Assembly (NCBI RefSeq): GCF_027943255.1
Contig: NW_026562179.1
Span: 8,310,501 to 8,374,500 of the forward strand
Direction: 5' to 3'
Origin: Anastrepha obliqua
Lineage: Eukaryota; Arthropoda; Insecta; Diptera; Tephritidae
Length of the DNA stretch: 64,000 bases
Shown here: positions 9,997 to 21,995 of the stretch, piece by piece
Numbering within the stretch: position 1 is the stretch's first letter
Layout of the letters: each line of letters opens with the position of its first letter
Notes under the pieces: generated by a model
The model's input: only the letters and a program-made list of their open reading frames with translations
Databases searched by the model: none
What the model was told of the DNA's origin: nothing
Translations under genes and position numbers: made by a program

Positions 9997-12375
9997 TCAT
10001 TTCATTTTATATATTTATTTATGTCAGTTGTACAGAGTAAGACTTAAGTCTTTTAATAGTACTTCAACATGATTATATACAACTAGAATAATTTTAACAT
10101 GAAAGTATGTTAATCTAAATTTTTACACCTGTTCATTAACAATTCAATCAAATATACATATGCAACTTAACAAATATAATAAGATAAGGATTTGATAGTA
10201 GGAAAAGCAAATGTAGATTAAGAAAAAAGAAATAAGTTTTTAGATAATCAAGAGAAAACTTTAATGCCCTAATTCCATGCAATCACACACCTTTAAAGTA
10301 ATCATAGACTTGTGCTTTAAATCAGCTAAGTACAGTCTGCACAGTGTCGGGTAATGAGTTCCACACTCTTACCACGTTAATGAAAAATAATCTAGATGAT
10401 GATAGTTAATTAAATATTGGAACAATGAAACAGTTGTGTCTCCGAGACCTTACAGGTATCAACTTCCTTAACAGATAGGCAGGTAACTTGAATATAGTAA
10501 GTTTGCACACAAAGATGCAATTCCTAGCAGGCCGTAATTAAAAAGCTCGATTTTCCATACAAAATTTTTCTCCCAAAATCTGAGATTATAAAAAAATCCT
10601 AGATAATAACGATACTTTTTGACATACAACCTTATGTTTTCTGTGTAACTGATAATTATTATTACGAATGTAAGGAGAAATATCAAAGTAAAAACTAAAT
10701 GAAATGGATGCCGGCAAAGAAAACAGATCTGTAAACATAATTCTAATAAAAAGTTTGTTAAATACTATTAATTATGGATTCATTTTACGCATACGGATTT
10801 CCACCAACGGTTTATTATTAGCAGCAAATTGCGCAATTAAATTCGCTATTCCTTCTCCTTGTATAATATTTTCTTCATATCGTTAATAATAATTAAAAAA
10901 CCAAATACACCGAAATATTCCAGCAAAATAATTTCTATGAAGAAAAACCTCTCAAAACAGTATTGACAGCTGATTGTCGATTTTGCAGGTAATCCGCCAT
11001 ATGTGAACGGGTAGATTAATTTGGTAGATTTATAGCAGATTAATGCATATGTGAACGCATCATAAGGGAACATATACCTATCCACAATTTAGGAATATTA
11101 TCAACATACGCCACACTATTACATAAATGTAGGTAAGACATTTGACTTTGACGTACTCAAACGCAGAGAGTTATCATTAGAGCAAACAGAAATAGCAGAC
11201 AAACCAATGTGTATTTTGAAACATGAATCTTCAATGAGGCCAATACGACTGGTCAAGTACAATTGTATATAATGAGAATACGCACGGACATTCACATACT
11301 GGCAAACAGTAAAAACATCATTAACAAAGAAACTGAATAAAATTGGACCAAGGATAGATCCTTGTGGGACACCAGTGTGTACAAATTTAACATGAATGTT
11401 TCTGAGATATTAATTTGCTTGTCTTAATTTTCAGCGTTCTGCCCCCTAGGTAGCTGGAGTTTCACCAAACTGTCTTCGAAGCCGTAATAGTGTTTAAGCT
11501 TCAAACACAACAAGTTGTGATCTACTGAGTCAAATGCTTTTGAAAAGTCAAGTTAGCAAAGAAGTGTCAAATCACCACTGTCAAAGCTAATTCTTATATC
11601 GTCCAATATTTGAACCATTGCGGTCGAGCAACTATGATTTTCTTTGAAGTCAGATTGTAGTGGAGAATGTAGACGATTGCCTTGCACCAATGAAGAAATT
11701 TGCACGGCCATCAAGTTTTCTCAAACCTAGGAAAATGCGGGCAGTTTGCTTATAGGTCTATAGCCATCAGCATAAATAGCATCTATCTTTTTTGCAATTG
11801 GGAAAACTATAGTCTTTTTTCAGACTGCTGGGAAGCATAAACTAGTAAAACAATGATTTATTATATGAGTAAAAGGCCCTATTACATATTGGATATTGGA
11901 TACGGAAGAATCCATCATCCCCCACAGCATTAGACTTTATTTTGGACAGAGCTTTCAGGATATCGACCTCAACTGTCGTAAATTGAAACTGCTCTTTTAG
12001 ACCAGCACAAGACGAGGAATCTTTTAAAATGGGAGCAAAGTTTTTTTTTTTAGATCGCGCCACAGTTCTCTTGATGAAAGTGGCGGATCAAGTTTTGAGT
12101 AACTGTACCAACGTTTTGCTTCTCTTATTATTGTAGTAGTTTCATTTTGGATCTTCTTGTACCGGCGCCAAGAAGTATCCGTCAAATTTTTTCTGCACTT
12201 AGTATCAAACTTCTTGCGTTTTCTAAAGGTAGATCGAACTTTCAGGTCATGAACTATTTAAAACATTAACATATCAAAACGGGACATCCACATTAAATAA
12301 CGAGGATAAGCTATGGTTGAGGAAGTCAAGTTTATTATTAACAGTTCTCTGAAAACAACATTCACTCCAATTTAA

Positions 12376-12676
12376 AGGTGCGTGACTACCGTTCGGAACT
12401 CAGAGAGAACGTAAGTTCGAATCTCGGTGAAACACCAAAAGTAAGAAAAAGTTTTTTCTTAAAGCGGTCGCCCTTCGGTAGGCAATGGCAAACCTCCGAG
12501 TGTGTTTTTGCCATGAAAAAGCTCCTAATAAAAAATATCTGCCATTCGGAGTCGGCTTGAATCTGTAGGTCCCACCGTTTTGTGGAGCAACATCAAGACG
12601 CATGTCACAAAATAGGAGGAGGAGCTCGGCCAAACACCCAAAAAGGGTGTACGCGTCAATTAAATACATAATAGGA
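12376..12676 (+). repeat. tRNA-derived SINE copy (a)
   Basis: It matches the other copies here: GTGCGTGACTACC at the 5' end, a Pol III B box (GTTCGAATCTC), a core with GGTCGCCCTTCGG and CGGAGTCGGCTTGAA, and the end GGGTGTACGCGTCAATTA plus an AT-rich tail. The first bases, with most of the A box, are missing or diverged. A mariner sits directly against its tail. Confidence 0.8.
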
Positions 12677-13966
12677 CTATGAATAAGTTCGTGCGGTTTT
12701 TTTTTGAAATTTGAAACTTTATTGACGTAAAATGGTTACAAATTTAATATTCAAATATTCAATATTCAAATTTAATATTCATCGCTTACTACTACTTTTT
12801 CCCATCTTTCTGGCAATTCACGGATTCCCTTTGTGAAAAATTCGGTCGGTTTTGCCGCAATCCACGAATCGATCCATTTTTTGACTTCATCGTAATTACG
12901 GAAGTGCTGGTCAGCCAGGCCATGTTGCATCGATCGGAAGAGATAGTAATCGGATGGCGCAAGGTCTGGACTATACGGCGGGTGGGGTAGGACATCCCAT
13001 TTGAGCGTTTCTAAGTATGTTTTGACCACTTGTGCAACATGTGGCCGAGCATTGTCATGTTGCAAAATAACTTTGTCGTGTCTATCGGTGTATTGCGGCC
13101 GTTTTTCTCGCAGTGCTCGGCTCAAACGCATCAATTGTCGTCGGTAGACATCCCCCGTAATCGTTTCATTCGGTTTCAGTAGCTCATAATACACAACACC
13201 CAGCTGGTCCCACCAGATACACAGCATAACCTTCAGGCCATGAATATTCTGCGCCGACGTCGATGTTGAAGCACGGCCAGGGTATCCATACGTTGCCCGA
13301 CGTTTTGGATTGTCGTAATGGACCCACTTTTCATCGCCAGTCACAATTCGATGCAAAAAACCCTTTCTTTTGTGCCGTTGAAGCAGTTGTTCGCATGCCA
13401 TAAAACGGCGTTCAACGTCTCTTGGTTTCAATTCATACGGCACCCAATGGCCTACCTTTCGGATCATTCCCATGGCTTTTAAACGTTTGGAAATGGTTGA
13501 TTGATCAACTCCCAAAGTTTTTGCAACCTCTTCTTGCGTTTGAGCCGGATCTTGATCGAGCAATTCCTCCAATTCGGTATCCATGAACTTTGGCGGCGCA
13601 CCCTCGCGTTCTTCGTCTTCCAAGCCAAAATCACCACTTTTAAAGCGTGCAAACCACTTCTGGCACGTTCGCTCAGCTAGAGCATGCTCACCATAAACTT
13701 CCACCAAGATACGATGACTTTCGGCTGCTTTTTTCTTCATATTAAAATAATGAAGAAGAATTCCCCGCAAAAACACATTATTTGGCACGAAATTCGACAT
13801 TTTCAAGTGTGGTAAAAATATTGTTGTTTACGCTTCAAATAAAAAACTTATACTGACGTTTGTGTCTTACGACAGTAGCTCTCCAATGAATGTTTGGAAA
13901 TGTGGATCGATGGAATAATAATCAAGTTACGCCATCTGTTGTAAAACCGCACGAACTTATTCATAG
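12677..13966 (-). mobile_element. mariner DD34D transposon, apparently complete
   Basis: The ends are inverted repeats (CTATGAATAAGTTCGTGCGGT at the left, the inverse at the right), enclosing a single intact transposase gene. TA follows the right end (13967-13968). The left flank is not a clean TA if the repeat starts at the C, but it is if the repeat starts three bases further in. It is inserted at the 3' tail of a SINE. Confidence 0.9.
12772..13806 (-). CDS. mariner transposase, intact (DD34D, mauritiana/mellifera-like)
   Basis: 344 codons, matching the usual length of about 345 for mariner. An N-terminal helix-turn-helix region (residues 1-110; ERTCQKWFARFKSGDF) binds the terminal repeats. 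The WVPYEL linker lies at 121-126. The catalytic triad is D158 (VTGDEKW), D251 (LQHDNARPH) and D286 (SPDLAPSDYYLF), with exactly 34 residues between the last two. The C-terminus has the family's LPERWEKVV end. No stop or frameshift is present, so the enzyme could be functional. Two Met codons open the frame (residues 1 and 3), and the second (MSNFVPN) matches the usual family start. Subfamily placement is by general resemblance only. Confidence 0.95.
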   Translation of the reverse strand: MKMSNFVPNNVFLRGILLHYFNMKKKAAESHRILVEVYGEHALAERTCQKWFARFKSGDFGLEDEEREGAPPKFMDTELEELLDQDPAQTQEEVAKTLGVDQSTISKRLKAMGMIRKVGHWVPYELKPRDVERRFMACEQLLQRHKRKGFLHRIVTGDEKWVHYDNPKRRATYGYPGRASTSTSAQNIHGLKVMLCIWWDQLGVVYYELLKPNETITGDVYRRQLMRLSRALREKRPQYTDRHDKVILQHDNARPHVAQVVKTYLETLKWDVLPHPPYSPDLAPSDYYLFRSMQHGLADQHFRNYDEVKKWIDSWIAAKPTEFFTKGIRELPERWEKVVVSDEY

Positions 13967-14724
13967 TACATGTATGTATAATTCCGTTAACAACACAAGG
14001 CATGATGTTGCCAACTGGTCGAATAGACTACCAATACTTGGCTCACTTTTAAAAGGTTTATATTAAAATCACCACACATCAGGATACGCTCGTAATCTAA
14101 GGCTAATTCAGACAAGTCCACAAATAGGGTATCAGAGGAATACCTTTGTTAGGGTTCTAAACGCAGGCAATTAAAATTGTATTCACGCCATCAGATACTT
14201 TAGTAAATATGTATTCATTTTCGCAGTTATTTGCTTTTGCTACCAGTTTGAATTTCAGATTTTTTATCGTTCCTTAATAAATTGTACCCGTTTAAAGAGA
14301 GATGGAAATCACGAAGGTTACTGTGAAACCAAGTCGCAGAAAGGCAAATTACATCGACTGCAGAATCTTCAAAAGAGCACTTAATATTATAAAAATGTTC
14401 TTGGCTGAAGCTAATATATATGCAATAAAACGCAGTATTTTCACATAATATCAATAGACAAACAAAGGTAGAAGAGCAATAAACAGAATAAATGAAGTTA
14501 TTAAAAAAACAGAGAAAATTGAGAAGTAACTCAAGGCATGATGATAAGAAGGTAAGAGAAAAGCAGTAAAACAAGGGAAGAGAATAAAATAACTGAGAGT
14601 ATAATACAATATAGGATCAAAATAAGCACTTATTAAACATAGCTATAAAAACGAGCATTAGGTGTCTGCAGCAACTGCATTTTCATTGCACTCGCTTTGC
14701 ATTTAGAGCAAAAAGTTGAAACAT

Positions 14725-15870
14725 TGAGAATTTTGTAGATGACGTTGAGCAGGGTTCCGCGCCAGTTGCCGCAGTCACGCAAATCTTCTTTCCTTGACAG
14801 CATCGCGATGATGCCTTTTGTCCAGGACGGAGGCAGCTTTTGGAAGTCAGTAAAGCACCAGAGGTCTCTGATTGGCTGGTTTCTACTGCTCTACTGGTTG
14901 GTTAGGCGGTACAGCTGTCTCATATTGTTTGCTCCTGCTGTCGTTTCGGCATCGCTGGCAAAATCTTCAATGAATTTTCTCTTATCGTTTCTAGCCGATT
15001 TCTTTACTTGCTTCGCCGCCTCTCTGTGGACAGACCAAAGGGAGCTATCGTTGATGAGTTTTCTTTTGAGTTAATTTCTGCGCTGAATGATGATTCTAGT
15101 GGTATCCGAGATCCATGGTTTGATATTGGTGGCTTTTCTCTCACTTTTGACTCTCGCAAATATGATATATTTGGTTATGAGTCGTCCTACTGGGTGAAGT
15201 CCATTGATATTTATGAATTTCCTTGTGGAGAAACATTGAGTCCCCAATGACAAGCTGAAACATCTGGCACACATCAATTAGTCTGCTGCCGCTGTTGTTG
15301 TGTGATCCACTTAATGCACGCCCATGATTTGCTTTAGACCAGAGTTCTTGATGCCTATTTTCGCATTGAAGTCGCCCATGATGAAAGTTTTGTGGCCTCT
15401 GCGGATGGAACTAATAGTGGCCGTTAATTGTGCGTAGAACTCGTCTTTGGCAGACCAGTCAGCATGCTCTGTCTGCGCGTAGCATTGCACGATGGTAAAG
15501 TGCCGATAAGCGTTACTGCAGAAGGGTGCTAGGATTATGCGATCTGAGATTGACTTCCAAGAGTGCAAGATGCTACCCAGTTTCTTGGAAATTATTACTG
15601 CCAGGGTAGGTGATTAGCCTGCCGCTACCAGTCCTAAGTGGTAGGGCTGCCCAGTTGTCGCTGCTTGGGACTAACGCTTTCTGCTGACTAAAGCGCCATC
15701 TCTGTTTGTTGTCTGCCAGAAGGAGAGCATAAATGGTTGAAGACTTCGCTAAAGTTGAGTTATTCTGCGCTGTTCATCGCTGCCGCCCTTCTCTTGCTGC
15801 TTCCTCTTGTTGGCGCCGCTGGTAAATTCTTCATTTTAGTAGCCACTATGCAAGTAATGCGCTGATTATT
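14725..15870 (-). pseudogene. RTE-clade retrotransposon, endonuclease and start of reverse transcriptase
   Basis: The minus strand at 15568-15311 gives SISDRIILAPFCSNAYRH, YAQTEHADWSAKDEFY and MGDFNAKIG, the apurinic/apyrimidinic endonuclease of RTE elements. Further on, ARNDKRKFIEDFAS and MRQLYRLTNQ (around 15000-14890) and KGIIAMLSRKEDLRDC then NWRGTLLNVI (about 14830-14740) are the linker and first reverse transcriptase motifs. Stops interrupt it. It continues on the other side of the CR1-like insertion at 9996. The + strand open frames here are shadows. Confidence 0.75.
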
Positions 15871-16179
15871 GAGCGGGAGAGAGGCTGGATAGGATCATTT
15901 TATTTTGGGTTTGGGAAGTGAGTTGAGAGATGATGAAAATTTTATTTAAACAAGGAAAATTAGGAGAATTTGGAAAAGTGCGTGGACCGTGCTTCACGTG
16001 GGGTTCGAAGCGACAACCTCTAGTATGACAGGCTAGAGCATTTTCGCTAGTCTACTTAAGTCGTCAACAAACCAAAGTTACTTTAAACATATATTTCATT
16101 AATTAAATACCAAGCAGCAAAGAGGAGGTCTTCTCCGTGAATTTATTTTGTGTTTCATTGGAAGTTGTTTGAACGTTAC
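15871..16179. other. No recognisable gene
   Basis: Mixed sequence between the RTE and R1 fragments. I see no conserved coding motif, tRNA or element boundary. Confidence 0.4.
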
Positions 16180-17130
16180 GGGTCCGAAGTCTTGCTCAAA
16201 ATCAGATTTTAGAAGTGATTTGCCACTATTACTACTGCGATATCATCCGCGAATCCCCTGACTTTCGTTCTAGGAGGCATATCTATAAGTAGTCTAAGGT
16301 ACATAAAGTTACATAGTAGTCGGTCTAGAACTGATTCTTTGGGGCTTTTGATGTTACATTGTACTCTTCACTTCCTTTGTCGGTTCTAAACCTCAGTTTA
16401 CGGTCCGAAAAATAGCTCCCAATTACTCTGATAATATGACTAGAAGCCCTTACTTTTCAAAGGGCTTCTATTTGGTCGTTCATCCGGACCTGGAGCTTTC
16501 TGAGTCTGAATTTTCTTGCACGCCGCTCGTAGAGATCTCGTTCGTTAATACAAGGGATGTCACCTACTTCGTGTTGATTGCAGTGTAGCATTATGTTTTC
16601 AGATCTTTGAAGAAAAATGATCGTAATAATTTTGCTCAACCTTTCCGGGCAAGTAATTGTGGGGTGTTTGTATGCTTTTTGTTTTGAATAATACTAACCG
16701 GTAAGCAATGCCCCAAAGGTTGATATTAGCTTCTTCGCAAAGCTTCTTGTTTGCTAGTTTTAATAGCTATTTTTAATGACTGCCTTGCTCATCTTAAATT
16801 ATGAACATTGTCAGCAAAATCGAGTTTCCCTCTACTGGGCTGCATCTCACGAGTAGTGCGAAGCAATTTGATCCCAGTAGCTTGATGACCTCGTGTCACT
16901 AGTAGAACGGAGATATGTCGCCTCACTCACTCTCCATTTGATCTTTCTACTAAGGGAATCACTTGTCAGGGTAATTTCTATGACTGAACCTAATCTCCTT
17001 TTCCTATAGGTTGTTGACCCGGGATTTAGAATAGTAATGGGGAGTTGTGGGTCTTGCGTAGCGTACGATAACCTTCCCCAACCTCTTGGAAAACCAGTCA
17101 TCCGCAGAGCTAGATAGCCGCGCATTTTCT
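16180..17130 (-). pseudogene. R1-clade non-LTR retrotransposon fragment (endonuclease end to reverse transcriptase)
   Basis: The minus strand from 17125 gives TTYRKRRLGSVIEITLTS and LSRKIKWRVSE, the end of an R1-type endonuclease (usual pattern TYRRG...SVIDLTFVS). A variable linker follows (YERRARKFRLRK near 16500). At about 16390-16200 it gives PKESVLDRLLCNFMYLRLL and VRGFADDIAVVIVANHF, a degenerate form of the R1 active site. Frame breaks and a missing middle make it a relic. It ends just before the LTR element. Confidence 0.65.
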
Positions 17131-17400
17131 GCTAGACGCCGAAAAGGATATAAAAAGCTTTGGGAAATTAAATTATTATGTTTCAATTAAATTAATTTTA
17201 AGACAAATAATTATAAACCTTTCAATCGCGTAATTTCTCCATTAACCAAAAACGAACTGTTTTCGTTAGTTATTTTTGGCGCGTTTTCTCTGGCAGCCCG
17301 CCATTTCGCCTATCAGCTTTTCAAAATCGCATAATGTGTGAATACTGCCAAGTTTTGAAACGAGCTCATGGGCGCGCTCTCTCTCAAAATGAAAGAGTTT

Positions 17401-17563
17401 CGCATCTTTTATCTATTTAACGAACGGCTAACACGACAGTCGCTAACAGATCTACGCTCTTCAAACGTATTTTTTTTTATATTCATATTATTTTCTTACA
17501 ATAAAGTATAATTTTAAGCATTAGTTGAAAGTATGTTTATTTTTATCTCGACGTATCCTCACA
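17401..17563 (+). repeat. 5' LTR (matching part)
   Basis: It shares with 23085-23230 the sequences ACACGACxGTCGCTAACAGA, CAAACGTATTTTTTT, AAAGTATAATTTTAAGCATT and TGTTTATTTTTATCTCGACG. It ends near ACA at 17563. No clear TGG-starting tRNA primer site is seen after it. Confidence 0.7.
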
Positions 17564-17639
17564 GTTTCAGAAGTAGGATTTTTATTAATTAGTAAAGTTT
17601 GATAAACAATTCGGTGAAATCGTACGAGTGACTGCATGC

Positions 17640-18415
17640 ATTCAAATAATATTGAGAACAGAACGATAATATACGGAAAAGTTGAACCGTTTAACTATGG
17701 CTAATACAGTAAAGATTACTACTTTAAAACTCGAGAAGATAAAATCTATTCTTTGCCAAAATAACTTGCCCACAAGAAATCAGAATTATAACTTGCCCTA
17801 AAGCTGATTGAATTATTAGGGAAAGACGAAGTCGGAATTGGCGAGCATGAAGACGATTCCATTCAAGATCAATTAGACCAACTGAGAGCTATGATGAATA
17901 CAATGATGAACGCAATTACAGCAGCGCTATCGTACAATCGCAACGTACAGCTATGCAAACTCCGATTCAGCAAACGCCAACGACAACGCAACAATTACCA
18001 ACTGCTGATCCACCGTGTTGCAGCGAACGAACATACATATGTACAAGGACGAGCACGAACGGCTTTAGTGAAAAAAATTGCCGAGACTCTTCCTGATTTT
18101 AATCCATATGCAGAAGATTCAGTTACGGTTGAGCAGTTAATAAATCGTGTAAACAATTCACTAAGTGCTTACAATTGGGACGAAAAATGTGTCATGCTAG
18201 CTGTTTACAGTAATATGTGTGGTGTAGCAAAGACTTTGGCTAGACTCGTCGCCAGTGTTGTGTGCTAATTAGAATGAGTTCGCCATAAGTTTGAAACAAG
18301 AATTCACTTACGAAATGAATGAGGCAGACATAAACTACAAAAGGGTGAAAGCCCAGTAGAAAAAATGATGAGAGTGTTACAGATTACTGTTTTCGCATAT
18401 GCATGTTAGGTCGAC
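17640..18415 (+). pseudogene. gag remnant, 5' part
   Basis: A start-like ATG near 17697 (MANTVKITTLKLEKIKS) is followed by several frame changes. ELIELLGKDEVGIGEHEDDS and DQLDQLRAMMNTMMNA come next. 18000-18240 gives LPDFNPYAEDSVTVEQLI and SLSAYNWDEKCVMLAVY, the capsid-like core of mdg1/412 gag. It runs into the inserted repeat at about 18415. Confidence 0.65.
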
Positions 18416-19612
18416 GCAAGAATGATAGAAAGAAGATTGCGCCCATCAGAGATTACGTGACGTCACGTTTGCTGAGTTGTGCAGTATTGCCAACCATTTG
18501 CTCTTCGCAATAAATTTAGTGCTTTTTTATACCGAAAATGCGGAAATTTTGAAGTTTCGTGTTTGTTTCTTTTTCTTTTAATTTAAAGCTACCGAAACTT
18601 TAGGTTAAAAAAAACTGTATTATTATACAAAATAAGGTTAAAAAGGCCACTCAAAGAAGATTTTAGTGCTAATGAAAATTAGTTGGTTTTTATAAAATTT
18701 GATATTTTGAAAGTGTGAATTTAATGTTTTGCTCCTTTTAAGGTTATGCAAAAATATTAAATGCCCCTCTCTCAACTCTTCTTAAGATTGAAAACTTTTT
18801 ACACGTTTTAAAAGGCGTTTGAATTTACTGAATGCGGATTAAAACCATAGAGGTGTAATCGTTTCTTCCGGCCATCAATCCTTAGTGGGACATAGGGCAT
18901 CAAGAGATGTATTCATTATAAAAATAAGCAACAAAATACCAGAAAATACTAAAGAAAGCATACTTACATTTTTACAAAAAGAGTACCTTATCTAGTTACA
19001 ATACATAACCTCAAATATAGCAGAAAAGTCGTTCCCTTAACAAAAGAGTCTCGCTTGACAAAAATAACTTATAAATTAAATTGTACATAAGCACAACACA
19101 TTTATTAAAAAAAAACGCACATTCTAAAGACAATTTGTCACGCATACAAAGTTCTTTAAATGATTCAATAAAAATTTGTTGTTATTTTCTTTGAATGGGA
19201 ATTTTAGTGCGTTTTTATATCCAAAGGTAGGCAATACTGCAGTAGCGAGAGAGAGATTTGACTGCCGAAAGCAGAAAAACACCAACAACACCTGCAATCG
19301 CGGGCAATGCCACCAGATGTTAAAAAGAGTAAAGCTAAATAAAACTAAGTAAATTATTGAACTAATTTTAAAAAAATGTATATTTTACAAAATTATAAAC
19401 ATTACTTTTAATTAGAACAGGCTAGAAAAATGTCATGAAGAAAGAACTAAAACTCTCAGACTAAATAACAAAAAAAAAATGCGAAATCAAGTTACGAAAA
19501 TGGTAATCTGGCCATACTGGAGCTAAAATCACGTAACTCGTTGTCCAATTCGCTGAGAGCAAAGTAACGGGACCACGATAGGCGCCATCTCATTATTCTT
19601 TCCATCATGAGG
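18415..19612. repeat. MITE-like insertion with imperfect inverted ends
   Basis: Gag coding sequence stops before and resumes after this non-coding stretch. Both edges carry GTCGAC. The interior ends mirror each other loosely: ATGATAGAAAGAAGA at the left against ATGATGGAAAGAATA inverted at the right, and GCAGTATTGCC near 18480 inverted at about 19240. It is AT-rich with no open frame of note. The class is unknown and the boundaries approximate. Confidence 0.45.
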
Positions 19613-19995
19613 TCGACTATTCGAGTTGAGTGACGCCGCTATTATTAAAGATACACGAGAAGGACGTAGACATTGTGAGTTGCAAATGGCAATTGCTGCT
19701 TTGAAATTTCATTTGGTCAAACATATGCGGGAGACTATTGAGAATTATGTTTCTACATAATTCACGAGTACACAACAATAATGCGAATACTCAACATGAG
19801 TTTAAACCGAATTTTGAACTTAAAATAGATAACGCTAAACCAAGTGCTAATGAGAAGGCAAATAAACGAGTTATTGTTTGCTATGATTGTTCCGAGGTAG
19901 GACATATGTATTTCGAATCAGTGTTCAAAGCCACAACGACGTCAGCGTTGCGCTGACTGTTACAATGTTCAAGGCCGCGGTGAACCAAAAGACTT
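19613..19995 (+). pseudogene. gag remnant, 3' part with zinc knuckle
   Basis: The sequence first reads REGRRHCELQMAIAALKFHL, then KHMRETIENYVST. In another frame at 19738-19956 it gives KANKRVIVCYDCSEVGHM, the first half of a CCHC zinc knuckle (CxxCxxxGH) that would bind element RNA. The knuckle's last Cys lies beyond a frame break. Confidence 0.6.
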
Positions 19996-20008
19996 TGGAA
20001 AGAGAACA

Positions 20009-20365
20009 GTGAACGTGCAACGAGCAGAAACCAACGATTTCGAGAAACATTTTAAGAAATCAGTGATTATAAATGGACAAACATTCATTGCATTTCTCGA
20101 TACGGGTGGTCAGGGTCACATGATTCGTAAATCGGTTGCAAATAAATTACCAAATACACGTGAAAATTGTGTGACATCAATTAATGATATTTGTGGCGAT
20201 ACGCAAGTGGCAAATGAAAATGTTAAATTACGTGAAATAACTGCCTATCTGGTAGATGATGCCTTAATAAACGCTGATTTATTTCTTGGCCAAGACATAT
20301 TTAAAAATACGAGTGTTAGTGTCGACAATGGTAAATTTAAATTTGGCTTTTGGATTTTGGTTTGA
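20009..20365 (+). pseudogene. Retroviral-type aspartic protease domain
   Basis: FIAFLDTGGQGHMIRKSVA carries the DTG active-site triplet (normally DTGA/DSGA). It is followed by the ADLFLGQDIF motif near the domain end. The protease cleaves the element's polyprotein. The open frame of 118 codons ends at a stop before the reverse transcriptase. Confidence 0.7.
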
Positions 20366-21975
20366 AAACCGTTCGGGTGTTAAAGATTTATACACGGAAA
20401 ATGACGTACTGACGATAAGCAAATTAAAATGCATTTACTAGACATAGTCCACGAATACCGTGACGTATTTGCAAGTGATCTAACAGAAATCGGAAACACG
20501 AATGCAATTGAAACGGAAATTAAATTGGACACGGATGTTCCAATTGCGTAATCTCCATATCGAATTCCGGAACCGAAAAAAGCGATAGTAAGCCAAATAG
20601 TAATAGATCTTTAAAAAAAAATATTATTGAAAAGTCAGACTCGGTTTATGCTAGCCCAATAACTTTAATATAAAAGAAAGACGGTACAGATAGAATGTGG
20701 GTTGACTATCGCAAAATAAACGCCAATACGAAAAAAGAAAATTTCCCAATATCGATGAAACTGTACAAGAAATTCGAATTATAAGTATTATACAAAACTT
20801 CACTTAAGTTCGGGTTATTACCAGGTGCCAATACCTACTGAAAGTTAAAAATATACCGCGTTTATTACTACTGAAGGGCTACATAATTTTAAGGGCATGC
20901 CATTCGGACTTAAGAATGCGCCCACTGTATTTTAAAGGCTCATGGCAAAAATTAAAGATAGAATTAAATCATCTGACATTAATGACATCCTAGTAGGGAG
21001 CAACACAGTCGACGAAATGTTTACTAAATCAAACAATTTTTTCAAGCAATACGTCAGCTACATTTAACGCTTAATATGAAAAAATGTGAGTTCTTAAGAA
21101 CAAAAATTGAGTTTTTGGGTCATGGTCTTGGTTCCGGTGGTATTCAACCAGGGTTAAGAAAAACGATTACAGTTGAACAATTTAAAACACCAACTAACGT
21201 TAATGAAGTCCGCCAATTTTTAGGGCTTAGTGGTTATTTCCGACGATTTTTTCCGGGGTATGCTATTTTATCTGAACCGTCAAGAAAACTTTTACGAAAA
21301 GACAGCCAATTTAATTGGATAAACGATCAACAGATAGCTTTCGACAGGCTTAAAGATATTCTCTCATCTCAACCAGTAATGATGCCGTATAACGCGGAAG
21401 CAGAACGTGAAATCCATACTGATGCCAGTACAATTGCTTTAGCCGCTGTACTTTTGGAAAACGAAGGTGGTAAAGGGAAACCCGTACTCTACTATAGCGG
21501 ATAAACTAGCAAGGATGAAAGAAAGTATCACAGCTACGAGTTGGAGACATTGGCGTTTGTTGAAGCTCTTAAACGCATGCGATATTATGTGTGTGGTAAG
21601 CTATTGAAGGTAGTCACAGATTGCAACGCAATTAGCACTGTGGTGCAAAGACGTGAACTTTTGCCACGTATAGCGAGATAGTGGTTGAAAGTTCAAGATT
21701 ATGACATCGTCGTTGAACATCGTACCGCACATGAAGTTGACACAGCATCTTTACGCATATTGAAAACTAATATTACCAACGATGACTGACTTTTTGCAAT
21801 GCAGTTAAGCGACGAACGAGTTAGACAAATCTTCGAAAAGGTTTACGTAAATGATTCATCTGTAAGAGGATACTACGTTGAGAAAGACAAGTTGTTTCGC
21901 GTCATCAATAGGAAGAAGCTGTAGGTTGTCCCGAAATTACTTCCTTTGGTTTCCACAAATGCGAAATTTTGTAAA
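20366..21975 (+). pseudogene. Reverse transcriptase and RNase H of the gypsy element
   Basis: 20520-21000 gives SPYRIPEPKKAIV, SSGYYQVPI, NFKGMPFGLKNAPTVF and SDINDILVGS, a broken form of YLDDILI, with several stops. 21076-21504 is open: KKCEFLRTKIEFLGH, VRQFLGLSGYFRRFFPGYA and HTDASTIALAAVLL, the thumb/connection and the start of RNase H. YHSYELETLAFVEALKR and VTDCNAI follow up to about 21640, again with stops. Confidence 0.8.
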
Positions 21976-21995
21976 ACCTTACATAAAATCTTGGG

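Larger units (their letters stand above)
9997..14590 (-). mobile_element. Degenerate CR1/L2-like non-LTR retrotransposon, itself interrupted
   Basis: Read on the minus strand, the 3' end is marked by an (AAATG)n tail at 9990-10010 that abuts the RTE sequence. Decayed reverse transcriptase motifs appear at about 11350 (GVPQGSILGPI) and 11515 (LDFSKAFDSVDH). A linker piece lies at 11842-12063 (ALSKIKSNAVGDDG). Endonuclease motifs lie near 14080 (ERILMCGDFNINL) and 14330 (DVICLSATWFHS). The order matches the better preserved relative at 25571-32980. It contains a SINE and a mariner (12376-13966). Many stops and frameshifts show that it is old. Confidence 0.75.

Noticed and set aside
14739..15250. 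Two + strand frames of 111 and 80 codons
   Set aside because: Minus-strand translation here gives RTE motifs; the + frames are shadows.
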